Source of the DNA: Aestuariivirga litoralis
GTDB lineage: Bacteria; Pseudomonadota; Alphaproteobacteria; Rhizobiales; Aestuariivirgaceae
NCBI RefSeq assembly: GCF_003234965.1
Contig: NZ_QKVK01000006.1
Location: forward strand, 124,001 to 188,000
Direction: 5' to 3'
DNA: 64,000 nt
Shown here: positions 17,731-29,289 of the stretch, piece after piece
Position numbering within the stretch: position 1 is the first letter of the stretch
Layout: every line of letters starts with the position of its first letter
The notes under the pieces: model-generated
Seen by the model: the letters and a program-made list of their open reading frames with translations, nothing else
The model's database searches: none
Told to the model about the DNA's origin: nothing
Made by a program: the position numbers and the translations under genes

Positions 17731-18834
17731 TCAGTCGTGGTAGGAGGAAGAGACGTAGGTGTAGGGCGGCTGCCAGTAGGTGAAGGCCACGGCCGCGGCA
17801 TCGCCCGGCAGGGTGTTGCGCACGTCCGGCGCCTCGCCGAGCAGCTCGTTGAGGTTCAGGCCCACGGCCACATAGGGGTTGCGCGAGGGTTCGACGCCGG
17901 CCTTGCGGGTCTCGTCGGTGTAGCCCTCGGTGTAGTAGCCGGCCTGCAGCTCGACGAAGCGCAGCGGGGTCTGTTCCAGCTTCTCGAAGCCCGCGAGCTT
18001 GAGGGCCAGCACATAGCGCTGGCCGTCATAGTCGGTGAAGGGGTCCCAGTCGTGGTAGTCGGAGGCACCCCAGTATTCGAGGCGGAAGTCCACCTTCTCG
18101 GCAAGGCCCGGCACGGTGTTGCGCAGGAAGGAGAAGCCGGCGCCCACGCCATCGGCGATCAGGTCCTCGTAGGAGAAGCCATGCTCGCCGGCGAAGCCGT
18201 CGAAGAACTCGATATAGGTCTGGAAACCCATGCCCAGCAACGCGCCGGTGATGGCGGCGTTGGTCGGGTCGTCAACCGTGTGGGCGATGCGCTGGGTGAA
18301 ATATTGCGACACCACGTAACCCGTATAGGCATGGCCGAGCTTGTCGATGCCGCCGTACTTAGTGTCCTCGCCGAACCAGCCCTCGCTCTGGAAGTTGTAG
18401 CCGGAGCTGCCCCAGTCCCAGTTCTTGATGCCGAAGACGGTGATGCCGCCATAGAGCGCCAGCAGGTCCCACTTGATCGACTTGGTCTGGTCCCAGAACA
18501 CATCGAAGCTGTAGTCGCCGTATTGCGACACGTCGATGTGCTGGAGGTTATACTGGACGCCGTTGATGAAATTGGCGACCGGCGAATTGGTCGGTTCCGG
18601 GCGCACCGGATCGGCCATGGCCGAAGCGGGCAGGATGTCGATGCGGTCCTGCTTTCCGAGCGCCACGATCTCATCGCTCGACAGGATGGCGTCGTTGCTC
18701 AGCGGCACGAAGGGCTGCAGGGCGGCGAGGTCCATGGCGGCAGCACTGCTGGTGACGATTTCTCCCGCCTCCGCAGCGCCACACAGCGCCACGGACAGCA
18801 TGCAACCCACCGCAACTGCCCCGGACCTCTTCAT
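17731..18834 (-). CDS. DUF2279-like exported protein
   Basis: The 367-residue protein has a signal peptide ending near GAAEAG-E. The middle holds several hydrophobic segments and the DKLGHAYTGYVVSQYF motif with the conserved D-K-x-x-H, then EFFDGFAGEHGFSYEDLIADGVGAGFSF, both typical of DUF2279. The last third is beta-rich (RLEYWGASDY, RYVLALKLAG, RFVELQAGYYTEGY, YVAVGLNLNELLG), suggesting an outer-membrane or periplasmic strand region. Function of the family is not known. Isolated between the Crp/Fnr and PfkB genes. Confidence 0.7.
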   Translation of the reverse strand: MKRSGAVAVGCMLSVALCGAAEAGEIVTSSAAAMDLAALQPFVPLSNDAILSSDEIVALGKQDRIDILPASAMADPVRPEPTNSPVANFINGVQYNLQHIDVSQYGDYSFDVFWDQTKSIKWDLLALYGGITVFGIKNWDWGSSGYNFQSEGWFGEDTKYGGIDKLGHAYTGYVVSQYFTQRIAHTVDDPTNAAITGALLGMGFQTYIEFFDGFAGEHGFSYEDLIADGVGAGFSFLRNTVPGLAEKVDFRLEYWGASDYHDWDPFTDYDGQRYVLALKLAGFEKLEQTPLRFVELQAGYYTEGYTDETRKAGVEPSRNPYVAVGLNLNELLGEAPDVRNTLPGDAAAVAFTYWQPPYTYVSSSYHD

Positions 18835-18882
18835 GTGCCCACAGTTACTAGAAACTCAATGCGCGTCCAAGACTCTTTCGCC

Positions 18883-19713
18883 TCAGGAGCCCCTATCGTG
18901 AACAAATGGTTGCAGCGGTGCCTGCGGGAAGCCCCCACGGTAGCGGCATGCCAGCGCTCCCCGCTCCGCACCCGATGCCAAACATTGCTGCAAATTCAAA
19001 CCCTTGGCATGAGCATCGAGGAAGCCGGCAATGAATGCGTCGCCAGCACCCGTGGTATCCGACACCGGCGTGGGGAGGGCCGCCATTCTCCGTATTTCCA
19101 CGCCGTCATTGGCCAGGCTGCCGGCCGCGCCGAGGGTGACGACGGCCACTGCTGCGCCCGCGGCCAACAGGCGCCACGACTCGGCCTCCCCCGCGCCGGG
19201 TGAAGCCGAACTGAAAGCGACGTCCAGTCCCGAGGGGTCGAGGTCCTCCGCGGCATTGTTCACCGACAGGTCCTGCGACAGGACCGCAGCGGAGTGGCGC
19301 AACGCCCGGCGCAGGGCGACAGCACCCCTGATCCAGCCAAGGTGGACATAGGCCATGGTGGCGAGACGGGCGATGTCCGCGCCATCCGCACGGTAATGGA
19401 CGGCGGCGCCAAAGCTCTCGAACACGAAGCGCCGGTCGCCATCCGGCAGGGTCTCGATGTCGGTGCGGGCCGTGGCGTGAGCTCCGACGCGGCGCAGTCC
19501 GGCCACGTCCACTGCGTTGCGGCGCAAGGCGGCCTCGACAGCGCGGCCTGCCGCGTCCTCGCCCACGGCGCCGAAATAGGCGACGCGGCGGCCGAGGCGG
19601 GCCAGCTGCACGGCGACGTTCACCGCATTGCCGCCCACCAGGCAATCACCGACCGGCGGCAGAAACTGGTCAATGCAATTGTCGCCCACGGCGGCGAAGG
19701 CAGGTTCCGGCAC
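18883..19713 (-). CDS. PfkB-family sugar kinase (FrlD-like)
   Basis: The 276-residue ribokinase-fold protein has the N-terminal GGNAVNVAVQLARLG and the C-terminal signature DTTGAGDAFIAGF with the catalytic Asp. The opening AVGDNCIDQF is like fructoselysine 6-kinase FrlD, but FrlB and FrlC partners are not present here, so the sugar substrate is unproven. It stands alone on the minus strand, 48 bp after the start region of the DUF2279 gene. Confidence 0.85.
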   Translation of the reverse strand: MPEPAFAAVGDNCIDQFLPPVGDCLVGGNAVNVAVQLARLGRRVAYFGAVGEDAAGRAVEAALRRNAVDVAGLRRVGAHATARTDIETLPDGDRRFVFESFGAAVHYRADGADIARLATMAYVHLGWIRGAVALRRALRHSAAVLSQDLSVNNAAEDLDPSGLDVAFSSASPGAGEAESWRLLAAGAAVAVVTLGAAGSLANDGVEIRRMAALPTPVSDTTGAGDAFIAGFLDAHAKGLNLQQCLASGAERGALACRYRGGFPQAPLQPFVHDRGS

Positions 19714-19820
19714 GGCGTGTCTCCTTCAGACCACGAGACTGCCGGGAAACGGCGCGGGGCTCAAGTTTGGGACAACGTTGCTGCCATAGCGTTCGCAGCA
19801 CTTGAAGCCAGGAGCCCTCC

Positions 19821-22095
<2,275 letters not shown>

Positions 22096-22167
22096 TCTTT
22101 TGCAGGCGACAAGCGGCCATGACCTCGGTTACACATCATCTCGTCATACAAGATGGAGAACGGGGTC

Positions 22168-23220
22168 ATGGCGGCGAAGCAACCGGTGGCGATCGGCATG
22201 GTGGGATGCGGCTTCTATGCCCAGAACCACCTCAATGCCTGGGCCGACCTGAGGCCGGAGGGCGCGCTGCTCTCTGCCGTCTGCGACCGTGATGCAGCGC
22301 GCGCCGAAGCCGCGGGACGGCGCTTCGGCGTTCCGCATTTCACCGACATGGGCCAGATGCTCGACACGGTGAAGATCGACCTCCTCGACATCGCCACCCG
22401 CATGGACACGCATCAGGCACTCGCCGCGATTGCCGCCGAGCGCGGCGTCGCCGCCGTGGTGCAGAAGCCCTTCGCGCCCACCTGGGAGGAGTGCGTGGCG
22501 ATTGTCGAAAAGGCGAAGTCGCACGGCGCCTGGCTCGCGGTGCACGAGAACTTCCGTTTCGCCTCCGCCATGCGCGCGGTGAAGAAGATCCTCGACCAGG
22601 GAACCATCGGCACACCGACCTGGGCGAGGCTCTCCTGGCGCACCGGCTTCGACGTCTATCGCGGCCAGCCCTATCTGGCAGAGGAGGAGAAGCTCGTCAT
22701 CCAGGACGTCGGCATCCACATCCTCGACCTCGCGCGCTATTTCCTCGGCGAGGTGGCGCATGTCTCGGCCGAGACGCAGAAGCGCAACCCGAAGATCCGC
22801 GCCGAGGACACGGCGACGATCCTGATGCGCCACGAGTCCGGCGCCGTCTCCATCGTCGAGGCGACTTATGCCGCGAAGCGCCGCGACGATGCCTTCCCCG
22901 AGACCATGCTGGAGATCGAGGGCGACGGCGGTTCCGTCATCCTCACCAAGGGCGAGAAGGTGATCGTGACGACGCAGGGCCTGTCCTTCGAGGACCAGGT
23001 GGGCGGGCCCCTGCTGCACTGGACGAGCCGGCCCTGGCATGTCTCGCAGGAGGCGGTGCTGCACACCAACCGCCACATGTTCGAGCGCTTCCGCGACGGG
23101 CTCGCCGCGGATACCTCCGGCGAGGACAATCTCAAGACCTATGCGCTGGTGGAGGCGGCCTACGAAGCGGCGCGGACGCACAAGGCCGTGAAGCCCATGC
23201 AGTGGGTGCCGAAGGAGTGA
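22168..23220 (+). CDS. Gfo/Idh/MocA family oxidoreductase
   Basis: The 350-residue NAD(P)-dependent dehydrogenase has the Rossmann start GMVGCGFYAQNHLNAW. The usual E-K-P motif reads VVQKPFAPTWEE, keeping the catalytic lysine. DVGIHILDLARYFLG is the H-x-x-D substrate-site motif. ATG 22168 was chosen over 22153 because GGAG (22155-22158) lies 9 nt before it. The substrate is probably a sugar or cyclitol derivative, by family only. Confidence 0.88.
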   Translation: MAAKQPVAIGMVGCGFYAQNHLNAWADLRPEGALLSAVCDRDAARAEAAGRRFGVPHFTDMGQMLDTVKIDLLDIATRMDTHQALAAIAAERGVAAVVQKPFAPTWEECVAIVEKAKSHGAWLAVHENFRFASAMRAVKKILDQGTIGTPTWARLSWRTGFDVYRGQPYLAEEEKLVIQDVGIHILDLARYFLGEVAHVSAETQKRNPKIRAEDTATILMRHESGAVSIVEATYAAKRRDDAFPETMLEIEGDGGSVILTKGEKVIVTTQGLSFEDQVGGPLLHWTSRPWHVSQEAVLHTNRHMFERFRDGLAADTSGEDNLKTYALVEAAYEAARTHKAVKPMQWVPKE

Positions 23221-23234
23221 GATACCATGGGTCT

Positions 23235-23257
23235 TCTCCCGCTTCCCGAGCGGGAGA
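23235..23257. repeat. GC-rich hairpin, copy of a dispersed motif
   Basis: Perfect inverted repeat TCTCCCGCT-TCCCG-AGCGGGAGA followed by GGACGAG. The same arm plus tail (GCGGGAGAGGACGAG) recurs at 48029-48043. It lies between convergent genes. Confidence 0.55.
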
Positions 23258-23265
23258 GGACGAGA

Positions 23266-24093
23266 TCATGACGCCCGCCTCTGCGGCGCCTTTCCACGCT
23301 TGCTCGCTTCGCCCGTCTTCAGGCTCCTGCGCAGCGCGTCGAGCAGGTCGACGACCTTGCCCTGCGGTTCTGCCGGAGAGGGCTTCGCCACGATGCGCTT
23401 GCCCTTGGCCTTCTCGGCGATCAGCGCGCGCATGGCATCGGCGTAGCTGTCATGGAACTTCGCCGGCTCGAAGGGGGCGGCCTTCTTCGCAATCAGTTCG
23501 CGCGCCAGCGCCACCATCTCCTTGTCGAGCTTGAGGGACGGCAGGTCGCTGAAATAGGGACTGGGCGAGCGTATTTCGCCGGCATAGCGCAGCACTTCCA
23601 TGACCAGGCCCTTCTCCACCGGCCCCACCGCCACGATGTGCTCCCGGCCGGACATGGTGATCTGGCCGAGGCCCAGCTTCCTCATCCCCGCCAGCGCCTC
23701 GCGGATGACGAGATAGCCCTCCGCCGCCTGCTCATCGGCCGGCACCACGTAGTAGGGCTTCTCGAAATAGCGCGGGTCGATCTCGGCGGCGTCGATGAAC
23801 TGGGTGAGGTCGAGGGTGCGCTTCGACTCGACCTTCAGGGCCTCGATCTCATCGGGTTCGAGCGTCACATAGACGTCCTTGTCGACCTCGAAGCCCTTCA
23901 CGATGTCGGCGGTCTCGACCGGGCCCACGCCCTGCACCGTCTTGGTATAGTTGATCCGCCTGCCGGTTGGCTTGTGGATCTGGTTGAGGGAAATTGCCGC
24001 GGCGGTCTCCACCGCCGTGAAGATCTCGACCGGGATCGAGACCAGCGACAGGCGCAGGAATCCCTTCCAATACGCACGACCGGGCCGCGGCAT
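23266..24093 (-). CDS. ku: Non-homologous end-joining protein Ku
   Basis: The 275-residue protein has the bacterial Ku core: RAYWKGFLRLSLVSIPVEIFTAVE, IHKPTGRRINYTKTVQGVGPVE, KRTLDLTQFID, PYYVVPADE and EVLRYAGEIRSP, with a basic Ser/Lys-rich C-terminal tail. Ku encircles double-strand ends and recruits LigD. No ligD is in this window, although it is often adjacent. ATG 24093 has GGAG 7 nt upstream; ATG 24111 would add six residues. Confidence 0.94.
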   Translation of the reverse strand: MPRPGRAYWKGFLRLSLVSIPVEIFTAVETAAAISLNQIHKPTGRRINYTKTVQGVGPVETADIVKGFEVDKDVYVTLEPDEIEALKVESKRTLDLTQFIDAAEIDPRYFEKPYYVVPADEQAAEGYLVIREALAGMRKLGLGQITMSGREHIVAVGPVEKGLVMEVLRYAGEIRSPSPYFSDLPSLKLDKEMVALARELIAKKAAPFEPAKFHDSYADAMRALIAEKAKGKRIVAKPSPAEPQGKVVDLLDALRRSLKTGEASKRGKAPQRRAS

Positions 24094-24118
24094 TCTACGC
24101 TCCTGATACAAACAGACT

Positions 24119-24139
24119 GGACTCGCGCTGCGCGAGTCC
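24119..24139. promoter_or_regulatory. Perfect 9-bp inverted repeat upstream of ku
   Basis: GGACTCGCG-CTG-CGCGAGTCC lies 26 bp before the ku start, in the 256-bp gap divergent from the histidine kinase. There is no T-run, so it is not a terminator. It could be an operator or an RNA hairpin in the ku leader. Further GAGTCGC and CGACTC pieces occur at about 24168-24200. Confidence 0.4.
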
Positions 24140-24349
24140 TCCCGCGCAGCCGCGAATCAGAACGGGAGTCGCGGAGAGTCAGTTCCGGCCTGCGACTCAC
24201 ATCGCAAGGCGTGCATGTATCCACGCGCGCAATCGCAAGTGGGTTGTCGCTTGATATAAGTTGACTGCCCACATCAAGTTTGTTTCGTGCGGTTGAAACG
24301 CCGTGCTACACAATCGCGTGAACAGCTTCAGGGCAGTCCGAACATCCCC

Positions 24350-25870
24350 ATGCGCCGGGTCCTCACCACAGCTTGCGTGATCTTCGCAGTGGCCACCGGC
24401 GTGGTGGGCGCCTATATCATCTCGCAGGACCGCGCCGACACGCTGCGGGTGGTGGGCGAGCGAACGCGTTCCATGGCCCGCATGATCATCGCCCATGGCG
24501 ATGCTGCAACCGATTCCGCGCTGCAGATCATCAACACCGTCTACCCGCTGGTCGACCGCTGGGACCTCACCGACCCGGACACCGGGCGGACGATCTACGC
24601 CCGTTTCCACGAAATGGTGGAGGGCAACAATGTCATCGCCTCCGCCTGGGTGGTGGACGAGGCGGGCAAGAACATCGCCGACAGCTGGGGCTATCCGCCG
24701 AGACCCGTGAGCGGCGCGGAGCGGCCCTATTTCACGGCGCACAAGGCGGGGGCCGAGGACCCTCTCGTTGCCGGGGACGGCCAACCGGGCTCGGTCACCG
24801 GCAAGGAGCGCTTCACGGTCAGCCGCGCGGTTCGGCGGCCCGACGGCTCGCTCAAGGCCATCATCGTGGTCGGCGTCTATGGCAGCGTCTTCGATACGCT
24901 CTACAAGGAGGCGGTGACCTGGCCCGGCGCGCGGGCTGGCCTCTACACCACCAACGGCGGCGTGCTGGCCCGCATCCGCAATGCCAGGCTCGCCTCGCCC
25001 GCCTTCGCGCAGGAGATGCGCGCCCGCGCCCTGGCCAGCCCCAGCGGCACGGCGCTGGTGCGCCAGGACGACGAGCCGCGCATCGTCTCGTGGAGCCGTT
25101 CGGCCAGCCACCCCACGGTCTTCGCCACCAGCTCGCAGCCGGTGACCGACGCGCTGGAGCAGTGGAAGGCGCGGGCCTGGACCACCGCCCTCACCGCCCT
25201 CGCCGTCAATGCGGTGTTCTGGGGGCTGGCGCTGTTCATCCTGCGCTGGTCGGTGGCCAAGCAGGAGGCGGCGGCCAACGCGCTGGCGGTGCGCGAGGTC
25301 AACCACCGCGTCAAGAATTCGCTGCAGCTGATCTCGAGCCTGATGCACATCCGCGCCCGCAAGTCGGACGACCCGGCCTTCCAGGCGGCCGCGAAGGACC
25401 TGACCAGCCAGCTCACAGCACTGGTGGAGACCTACCGCTTCGTGCAGAGCGCGGACTCCCTCGAGGCGGTCGATGCCGCGGTGACGCTGCAGGGCCTGTG
25501 CCGCCACCTCGAGGACAGCTACGGCATTCCCATCACCGTCGCGGCCACGCCGCCGCTCGCCATCCATGCCAACCACGGCACCGCCTTCGCGGTGATCGTC
25601 AACGAGCTCGTCACCAACGCGCTCAAGCACGGCGGCGGGCCTGTGAAGGTCACGCTCTCGGATGACGGCGACAGCCTCCGCCTTGCCGTGGCCTCGGACC
25701 GCGGCCGGCTGCCGGAGGGCTTCAGCGTCGATGAGCAGAAGGGCTTCGGCCTCAAGGCGGTGCGCACCATGCTGCAGCCGCTGGGCGGGCGGATGACGGC
25801 GGAAAACCTCGCCGACGGTGGCGCCTGCTTCACCGTGACGATCCCGGCGGCGGCACTGCGCCGCGGCTGA
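24350..25870 (+). CDS. Membrane HisKA_2-type sensor histidine kinase with periplasmic sensor
   Basis: The 506-residue protein has TM1 (about 4-24), a periplasmic cache/PDC-like sensor (25-275), TM2 (TALTALAVNAVFWGLALFIL), then the HisKA_2 dimerisation helix AVREVNHRVKNSLQLISSLM with phospho-His H319, an N-box IVNELVTNALKHGG and a G-box GFGLKAVRTM. Kinases of this class feed single-domain or atypical response regulators, including general stress pathways in alphaproteobacteria. No response regulator is adjacent. An upstream GTG at 24287 is an alternative start. Confidence 0.88.
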   Translation: MRRVLTTACVIFAVATGVVGAYIISQDRADTLRVVGERTRSMARMIIAHGDAATDSALQIINTVYPLVDRWDLTDPDTGRTIYARFHEMVEGNNVIASAWVVDEAGKNIADSWGYPPRPVSGAERPYFTAHKAGAEDPLVAGDGQPGSVTGKERFTVSRAVRRPDGSLKAIIVVGVYGSVFDTLYKEAVTWPGARAGLYTTNGGVLARIRNARLASPAFAQEMRARALASPSGTALVRQDDEPRIVSWSRSASHPTVFATSSQPVTDALEQWKARAWTTALTALAVNAVFWGLALFILRWSVAKQEAAANALAVREVNHRVKNSLQLISSLMHIRARKSDDPAFQAAAKDLTSQLTALVETYRFVQSADSLEAVDAAVTLQGLCRHLEDSYGIPITVAATPPLAIHANHGTAFAVIVNELVTNALKHGGGPVKVTLSDDGDSLRLAVASDRGRLPEGFSVDEQKGFGLKAVRTMLQPLGGRMTAENLADGGACFTVTIPAAALRRG

Positions 25871-25876
25871 GGCAGA

Positions 25877-26659
25877 TCACTCCGCGGCGGCGCCATCCCG
25901 GGTGCTGACCTTGGTCACATAGCCGCGGAAGCCGAGGCCCTTGATCTTGCCCGACATGTCCACCGGCAGCCACAGCTTGCGGCCATTCTCGAGGTCGGCC
26001 ACCGGTGCGAAGTCGACGTCATAGCTGTCGCCCGGGACACCCTTGTCCTTGGCGCGGCCCGCGATCGGCGTCCAGCGTACCGAGCAATGCTGCACATCGC
26101 CCTTCCAGGCGGAATCGCCTGTGGCCATGCCCATTCCCTTGTCGGTCAGGGCAAGCTCATAGACCTCGCGGCCGTCGAACACCTCATGGGTTGAGGGGCA
26201 CGGGCTCTCGCCCACCGTGCCCATGCGCAGCACGGCGGTGACCGGGTCGATGACGCCGCCCGCCAGTGCGGCATCGAGCTTGGCCTTGCGCTCGGCGCTC
26301 TTGATCGGCGGATCATAGGTGACGGTGCCGCCGTCCCAGGTGAGCGTCGTCACCTTGCGCATGTCGGACTGGTCGCGGGTGACGCGGTAGCTCACCGGCT
26401 CCGGCTGGCCCCCGGCAATGCGCGTCCGGGCCTCGGCGGTGGCGCCGAATTCGGAGAAGGCGCGGCTCATGCCGGCGGCCTTGATGCGCGCTTTTGCGTG
26501 CGCTTCCTCGTCAGTCACGTCGAGGCTGAGCTTCACCACCGTCACCGTCAGCGGGCCGACATCGACGTTGTAGCTCACCGACAGGCTGGCGGCGGCGGCA
26601 GCCCGGGCCGCCAGAAGGGCGAACCCGAGGGCAAGAAAGCTGGTGGTCGCCTTGCGCAT
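25877..26659 (-). CDS. DUF3108 exported protein
   Basis: The 260-residue protein has a signal peptide (cleavage near ARAAAAA-SL) and a beta-rich body with SVSYNVDVGPLTVTVVKLSL, DPVTAVLRMG, CPSTHEVFDGREVYELAL and KLWLPVDMSGKIKGLG, matching DUF3108 periplasmic proteins in order and size. Two cysteines (in SPCPST and QHCSVRW) may form a disulfide. Function unknown. Convergent with the histidine kinase, ending 6 bp away. Confidence 0.75.
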   Translation of the reverse strand: MRKATTSFLALGFALLAARAAAAASLSVSYNVDVGPLTVTVVKLSLDVTDEEAHAKARIKAAGMSRAFSEFGATAEARTRIAGGQPEPVSYRVTRDQSDMRKVTTLTWDGGTVTYDPPIKSAERKAKLDAALAGGVIDPVTAVLRMGTVGESPCPSTHEVFDGREVYELALTDKGMGMATGDSAWKGDVQHCSVRWTPIAGRAKDKGVPGDSYDVDFAPVADLENGRKLWLPVDMSGKIKGLGFRGYVTKVSTRDGAAAE

Positions 26660-26805
26660 GGTGGGTGTGGTCCTGACTAGTGGCGTGCGAAGGCCCCTCT
26701 TCCCCCGGCTCTATGGCGAGAGTGTGATTGCGGGAAGGAGGCCGCTTGTTCCCTTTTTGAAGGGACGTTAGGCTTCCTGCAAGCGCCACACAGGACCAGC
26801 ACAGA

Positions 26806-27876
26806 ATGGACAATGCCCCGCCAGCCCCGCATGACTACAGCCTGACCGGCCCGTCGAGCCGCTACGCGCTGGAGCATGGGCTGGCCAATGCCGAATGGTA
26901 CCGCGCCCCCATTCCGCGCGCCAGGATGAAGGAGCTGATGAAGCGCTCCGACGGGCCGGCGATCCGCGACACGATCATCTGGATCGCGGCCTTCCTGGTG
27001 ACGGGCGGGCTCGCCTTCCACTTCTGGCCGACCGCCTGGTCGATCCCCTTCTTCCTCGCCTATGGCGTGCTCTATGGCTCCTCCTCGGACTCGCGCTGGC
27101 ACGAGTGCGGGCATGGCACGGCCTTCAGGACGGCGTGGATGAATGACGTCGTCTACAACATCGCCTGCTTCATGATCATGCGCGAGCCCACTGTCTGGCG
27201 CTGGAGCCATGCCCGCCACCACACCGACACCATCATCGTCGGCCGCGACCCCGAAGTGGCGGTGATGCGCCCCACCGTGGTGCTCCGCGTGATCCTGATG
27301 TTCCTCGGCGTGCCGCAGGTGTGGGGCGCCATCAAGAGCATGGTACGCCATGCCATGGGCCGCCTTTCCCCCGACGAGGCCGATTACATTCCCGAGATGG
27401 AGCGCGCCAAGGTCTATCGCACGGCGCGCATCTGGCTTGCCATCCACCTCGCCATCATCGCTGTCTCGATTTACGCAGGCACGATTCTGCCGATGCTGTT
27501 CGTGGGGCCGCTGCCTACCATGTATGGCGCGTGGCTGCACATCGTCACCGGCCTCACCCAGCATGCGGGCCTGCCGGAAAACGTGCTGGACCACCGGCTC
27601 AACTGCCGCACCGTCTACATGAACCCGGTGATGCGCTTCCTCTACTGGAACATGAACTACCATATCGAGCACCACATGTTCCCCATGGTGCCCTATCACC
27701 GCCTGCCCGAACTGCATGAGGCGATGAAGCCCTACTGCCCGCCGCCCTACCCCTCGACCTTTGCCGCCTATGCCGAGATCATCCCGGCCATCATCCGGCA
27801 GATCAGGGAGCCCGGCTGGTCCATCGCGCGGCCGATCCCGCGTGAATACCCTGCGCAGGCCGTGCCGGCCGAGTGA
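26806..27876 (+). CDS. Membrane fatty-acid-desaturase-family hydroxylase (MocD-like)
   Basis: The 356-residue integral membrane di-iron enzyme has the three histidine boxes HECGH, HARHH and HIEHH, and several membrane spans (about 56-90, 145-165, 205-240). Followed 17 nt later by a Rieske ferredoxin, it matches the MocD/MocE pair described in rhizobial rhizopine catabolism. Homologous pairs are common outside that pathway, so the substrate here (an aliphatic or aromatic methyl group) is open. A TCCCTT-TTTG-AAGGGA inverted repeat lies 40 bp before the start. Confidence 0.85.
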   Translation: MDNAPPAPHDYSLTGPSSRYALEHGLANAEWYRAPIPRARMKELMKRSDGPAIRDTIIWIAAFLVTGGLAFHFWPTAWSIPFFLAYGVLYGSSSDSRWHECGHGTAFRTAWMNDVVYNIACFMIMREPTVWRWSHARHHTDTIIVGRDPEVAVMRPTVVLRVILMFLGVPQVWGAIKSMVRHAMGRLSPDEADYIPEMERAKVYRTARIWLAIHLAIIAVSIYAGTILPMLFVGPLPTMYGAWLHIVTGLTQHAGLPENVLDHRLNCRTVYMNPVMRFLYWNMNYHIEHHMFPMVPYHRLPELHEAMKPYCPPPYPSTFAAYAEIIPAIIRQIREPGWSIARPIPREYPAQAVPAE

Positions 27877-27893
27877 ACGGAGAGACAGCAGTC

Positions 27894-28208
27894 ATGCCCA
27901 ACTGGATTGCCGCCTGCAGCCTCGGCGAGATCGCGCCGGAGGACGTGATGCGCTTCGACCATGGCGGCCGGAGCTTCGCCATCTACCGCTCGCCGGATGA
28001 TGAATACTACGCCACCGACGGCCTGTGCACGCATGAGCGCGTCCACCTCGCCGACGGGCTGGTGATGGACCACGTCATCGAATGCCCGAAACACAATGGC
28101 CGTTTCGACTATCGCACGGGCGAGGCGAAGGGCGCCCCGGCCTGCGTCAACCTCAAGGTCCATGCCGTGAAGATAGAGGCCGGCAAGGTGATGATCGACG
28201 TCGGCTGA
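27894..28208 (+). CDS. Rieske [2Fe-2S] ferredoxin (MocE-like)
   Basis: The 104-residue protein has the Rieske ligands C45-x-H47 in GLCTHERVH and C64-x-x-H67 in ECPKHNGRFD. It should carry electrons to the desaturase encoded just upstream. ATG 27894 was chosen because GGAGAG lies about 11 nt before it and the family usually begins close to the first strand. The reductase partner is not in the window. Confidence 0.9.
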   Translation: MPNWIAACSLGEIAPEDVMRFDHGGRSFAIYRSPDDEYYATDGLCTHERVHLADGLVMDHVIECPKHNGRFDYRTGEAKGAPACVNLKVHAVKIEAGKVMIDVG

Positions 28209-28333
28209 GCCGCGGCGGGCGACGTTAACGATATTCCGCGCGGCGGCATCCGCGGGCTGCATTGCCTTTGCAGCGACTCGTGAAGCGGCGTAGGCTCCCC
28301 GCCTCGCGCCGAACGCAACCCCCGGAGGCCGCC

Positions 28334-29056
28334 ATGTGCCAGACCTGCATCGATGACCGCCGCCGCCAGTTCATGCTGCGCTCCGCAGCCGGGCTTGCCG
28401 CCGGGGCGCTGGCCATGGCCGGCCTCGACCGGCCGGCGCGGGCAGCTGGCGTTCCCCCCACCTCGCTGACGCCGGACGAGGCCCTGGCCAAGCTCAAGGA
28501 GGGCAATGCGCGCTTTGTGCAGTCGCCGGAGCTTTGCGCGCTGGACCTGACCAAGCGCCGCGAGGAGGTTGCCAAGGGCCAGGCGCCATGGGCCACGATC
28601 CTCGCCTGCGCTGACAGCCGCGTGCCGCCGGAGCTGATCTTCGGCGGCCTGAACCTGGGTGAACTCTTCGTCTGCCGCAATGCCGGCAACACGGCGGATA
28701 CCGACGTTCTCGGCACCATCGAATATGGCGGCGAACACCTCGGCTCGCCCCTCATCGTGGTCATCGGCCATTCCAGCTGCGGCGCGGTAAAGGCCGCCTG
28801 CGAAGTGGCGCAGACGGGGGCACAACTGCCCGGCCACATCGGCCTGATGGTCGATGCCATCCTGCCCGCCGCCAAGGCGATGATGGGCAAGGAGGGCGAC
28901 TTCGTGGCCAACACCGTGCGCGAGAATGCCCGCCGCGTGGCCGGGAAGATCGGCTCGGAAAGCGAGATCGTCCAGCACCTGGTGCATCAGGGAAAAGTGA
29001 AGATCGTCCACGCCGTCTATGACCTGGACAGTGGCAAGGTAGAGTTTCCGGCCTGA
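28334..29056 (+). CDS. Beta-carbonic anhydrase with Tat signal
   Basis: The 240-residue enzyme interconverts CO2 and bicarbonate. The zinc site is C92-x-D94-x-R96 in ACADSRVPPE and H146-x-x-C149 in GHSSCGA. The N-terminus has twin arginines followed by a hydrophobic stretch (RRRQFMLRSAAGLAAGALAMAG), so export by the Tat pathway is predicted. That is unusual, as most beta-type enzymes are cytoplasmic. A GGAGG lies 5 nt before the ATG. Confidence 0.9.
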   Translation: MCQTCIDDRRRQFMLRSAAGLAAGALAMAGLDRPARAAGVPPTSLTPDEALAKLKEGNARFVQSPELCALDLTKRREEVAKGQAPWATILACADSRVPPELIFGGLNLGELFVCRNAGNTADTDVLGTIEYGGEHLGSPLIVVIGHSSCGAVKAACEVAQTGAQLPGHIGLMVDAILPAAKAMMGKEGDFVANTVRENARRVAGKIGSESEIVQHLVHQGKVKIVHAVYDLDSGKVEFPA

Positions 29057-29289
29057 CGGCCAACCATGGCGCGCATTCGAGGGGCCGCTACCTCTGCGCG
29101 CAGACCATGCCGCAATGCGCAGCCATTGCCCTGCCCGCCGTCACATCCGGGCGGAAACCGGGGGTAGTTTCCCACACCAGCCTATATTCAGGGTTTTTTA
29201 ACCTTCTCGAATCAGCCGTTAGCGGGCAGTGACTTAAAGGTTAACGGTGACGAATCCCGTCCGTTACGGGAACTAGGATCGCGTAGGGT

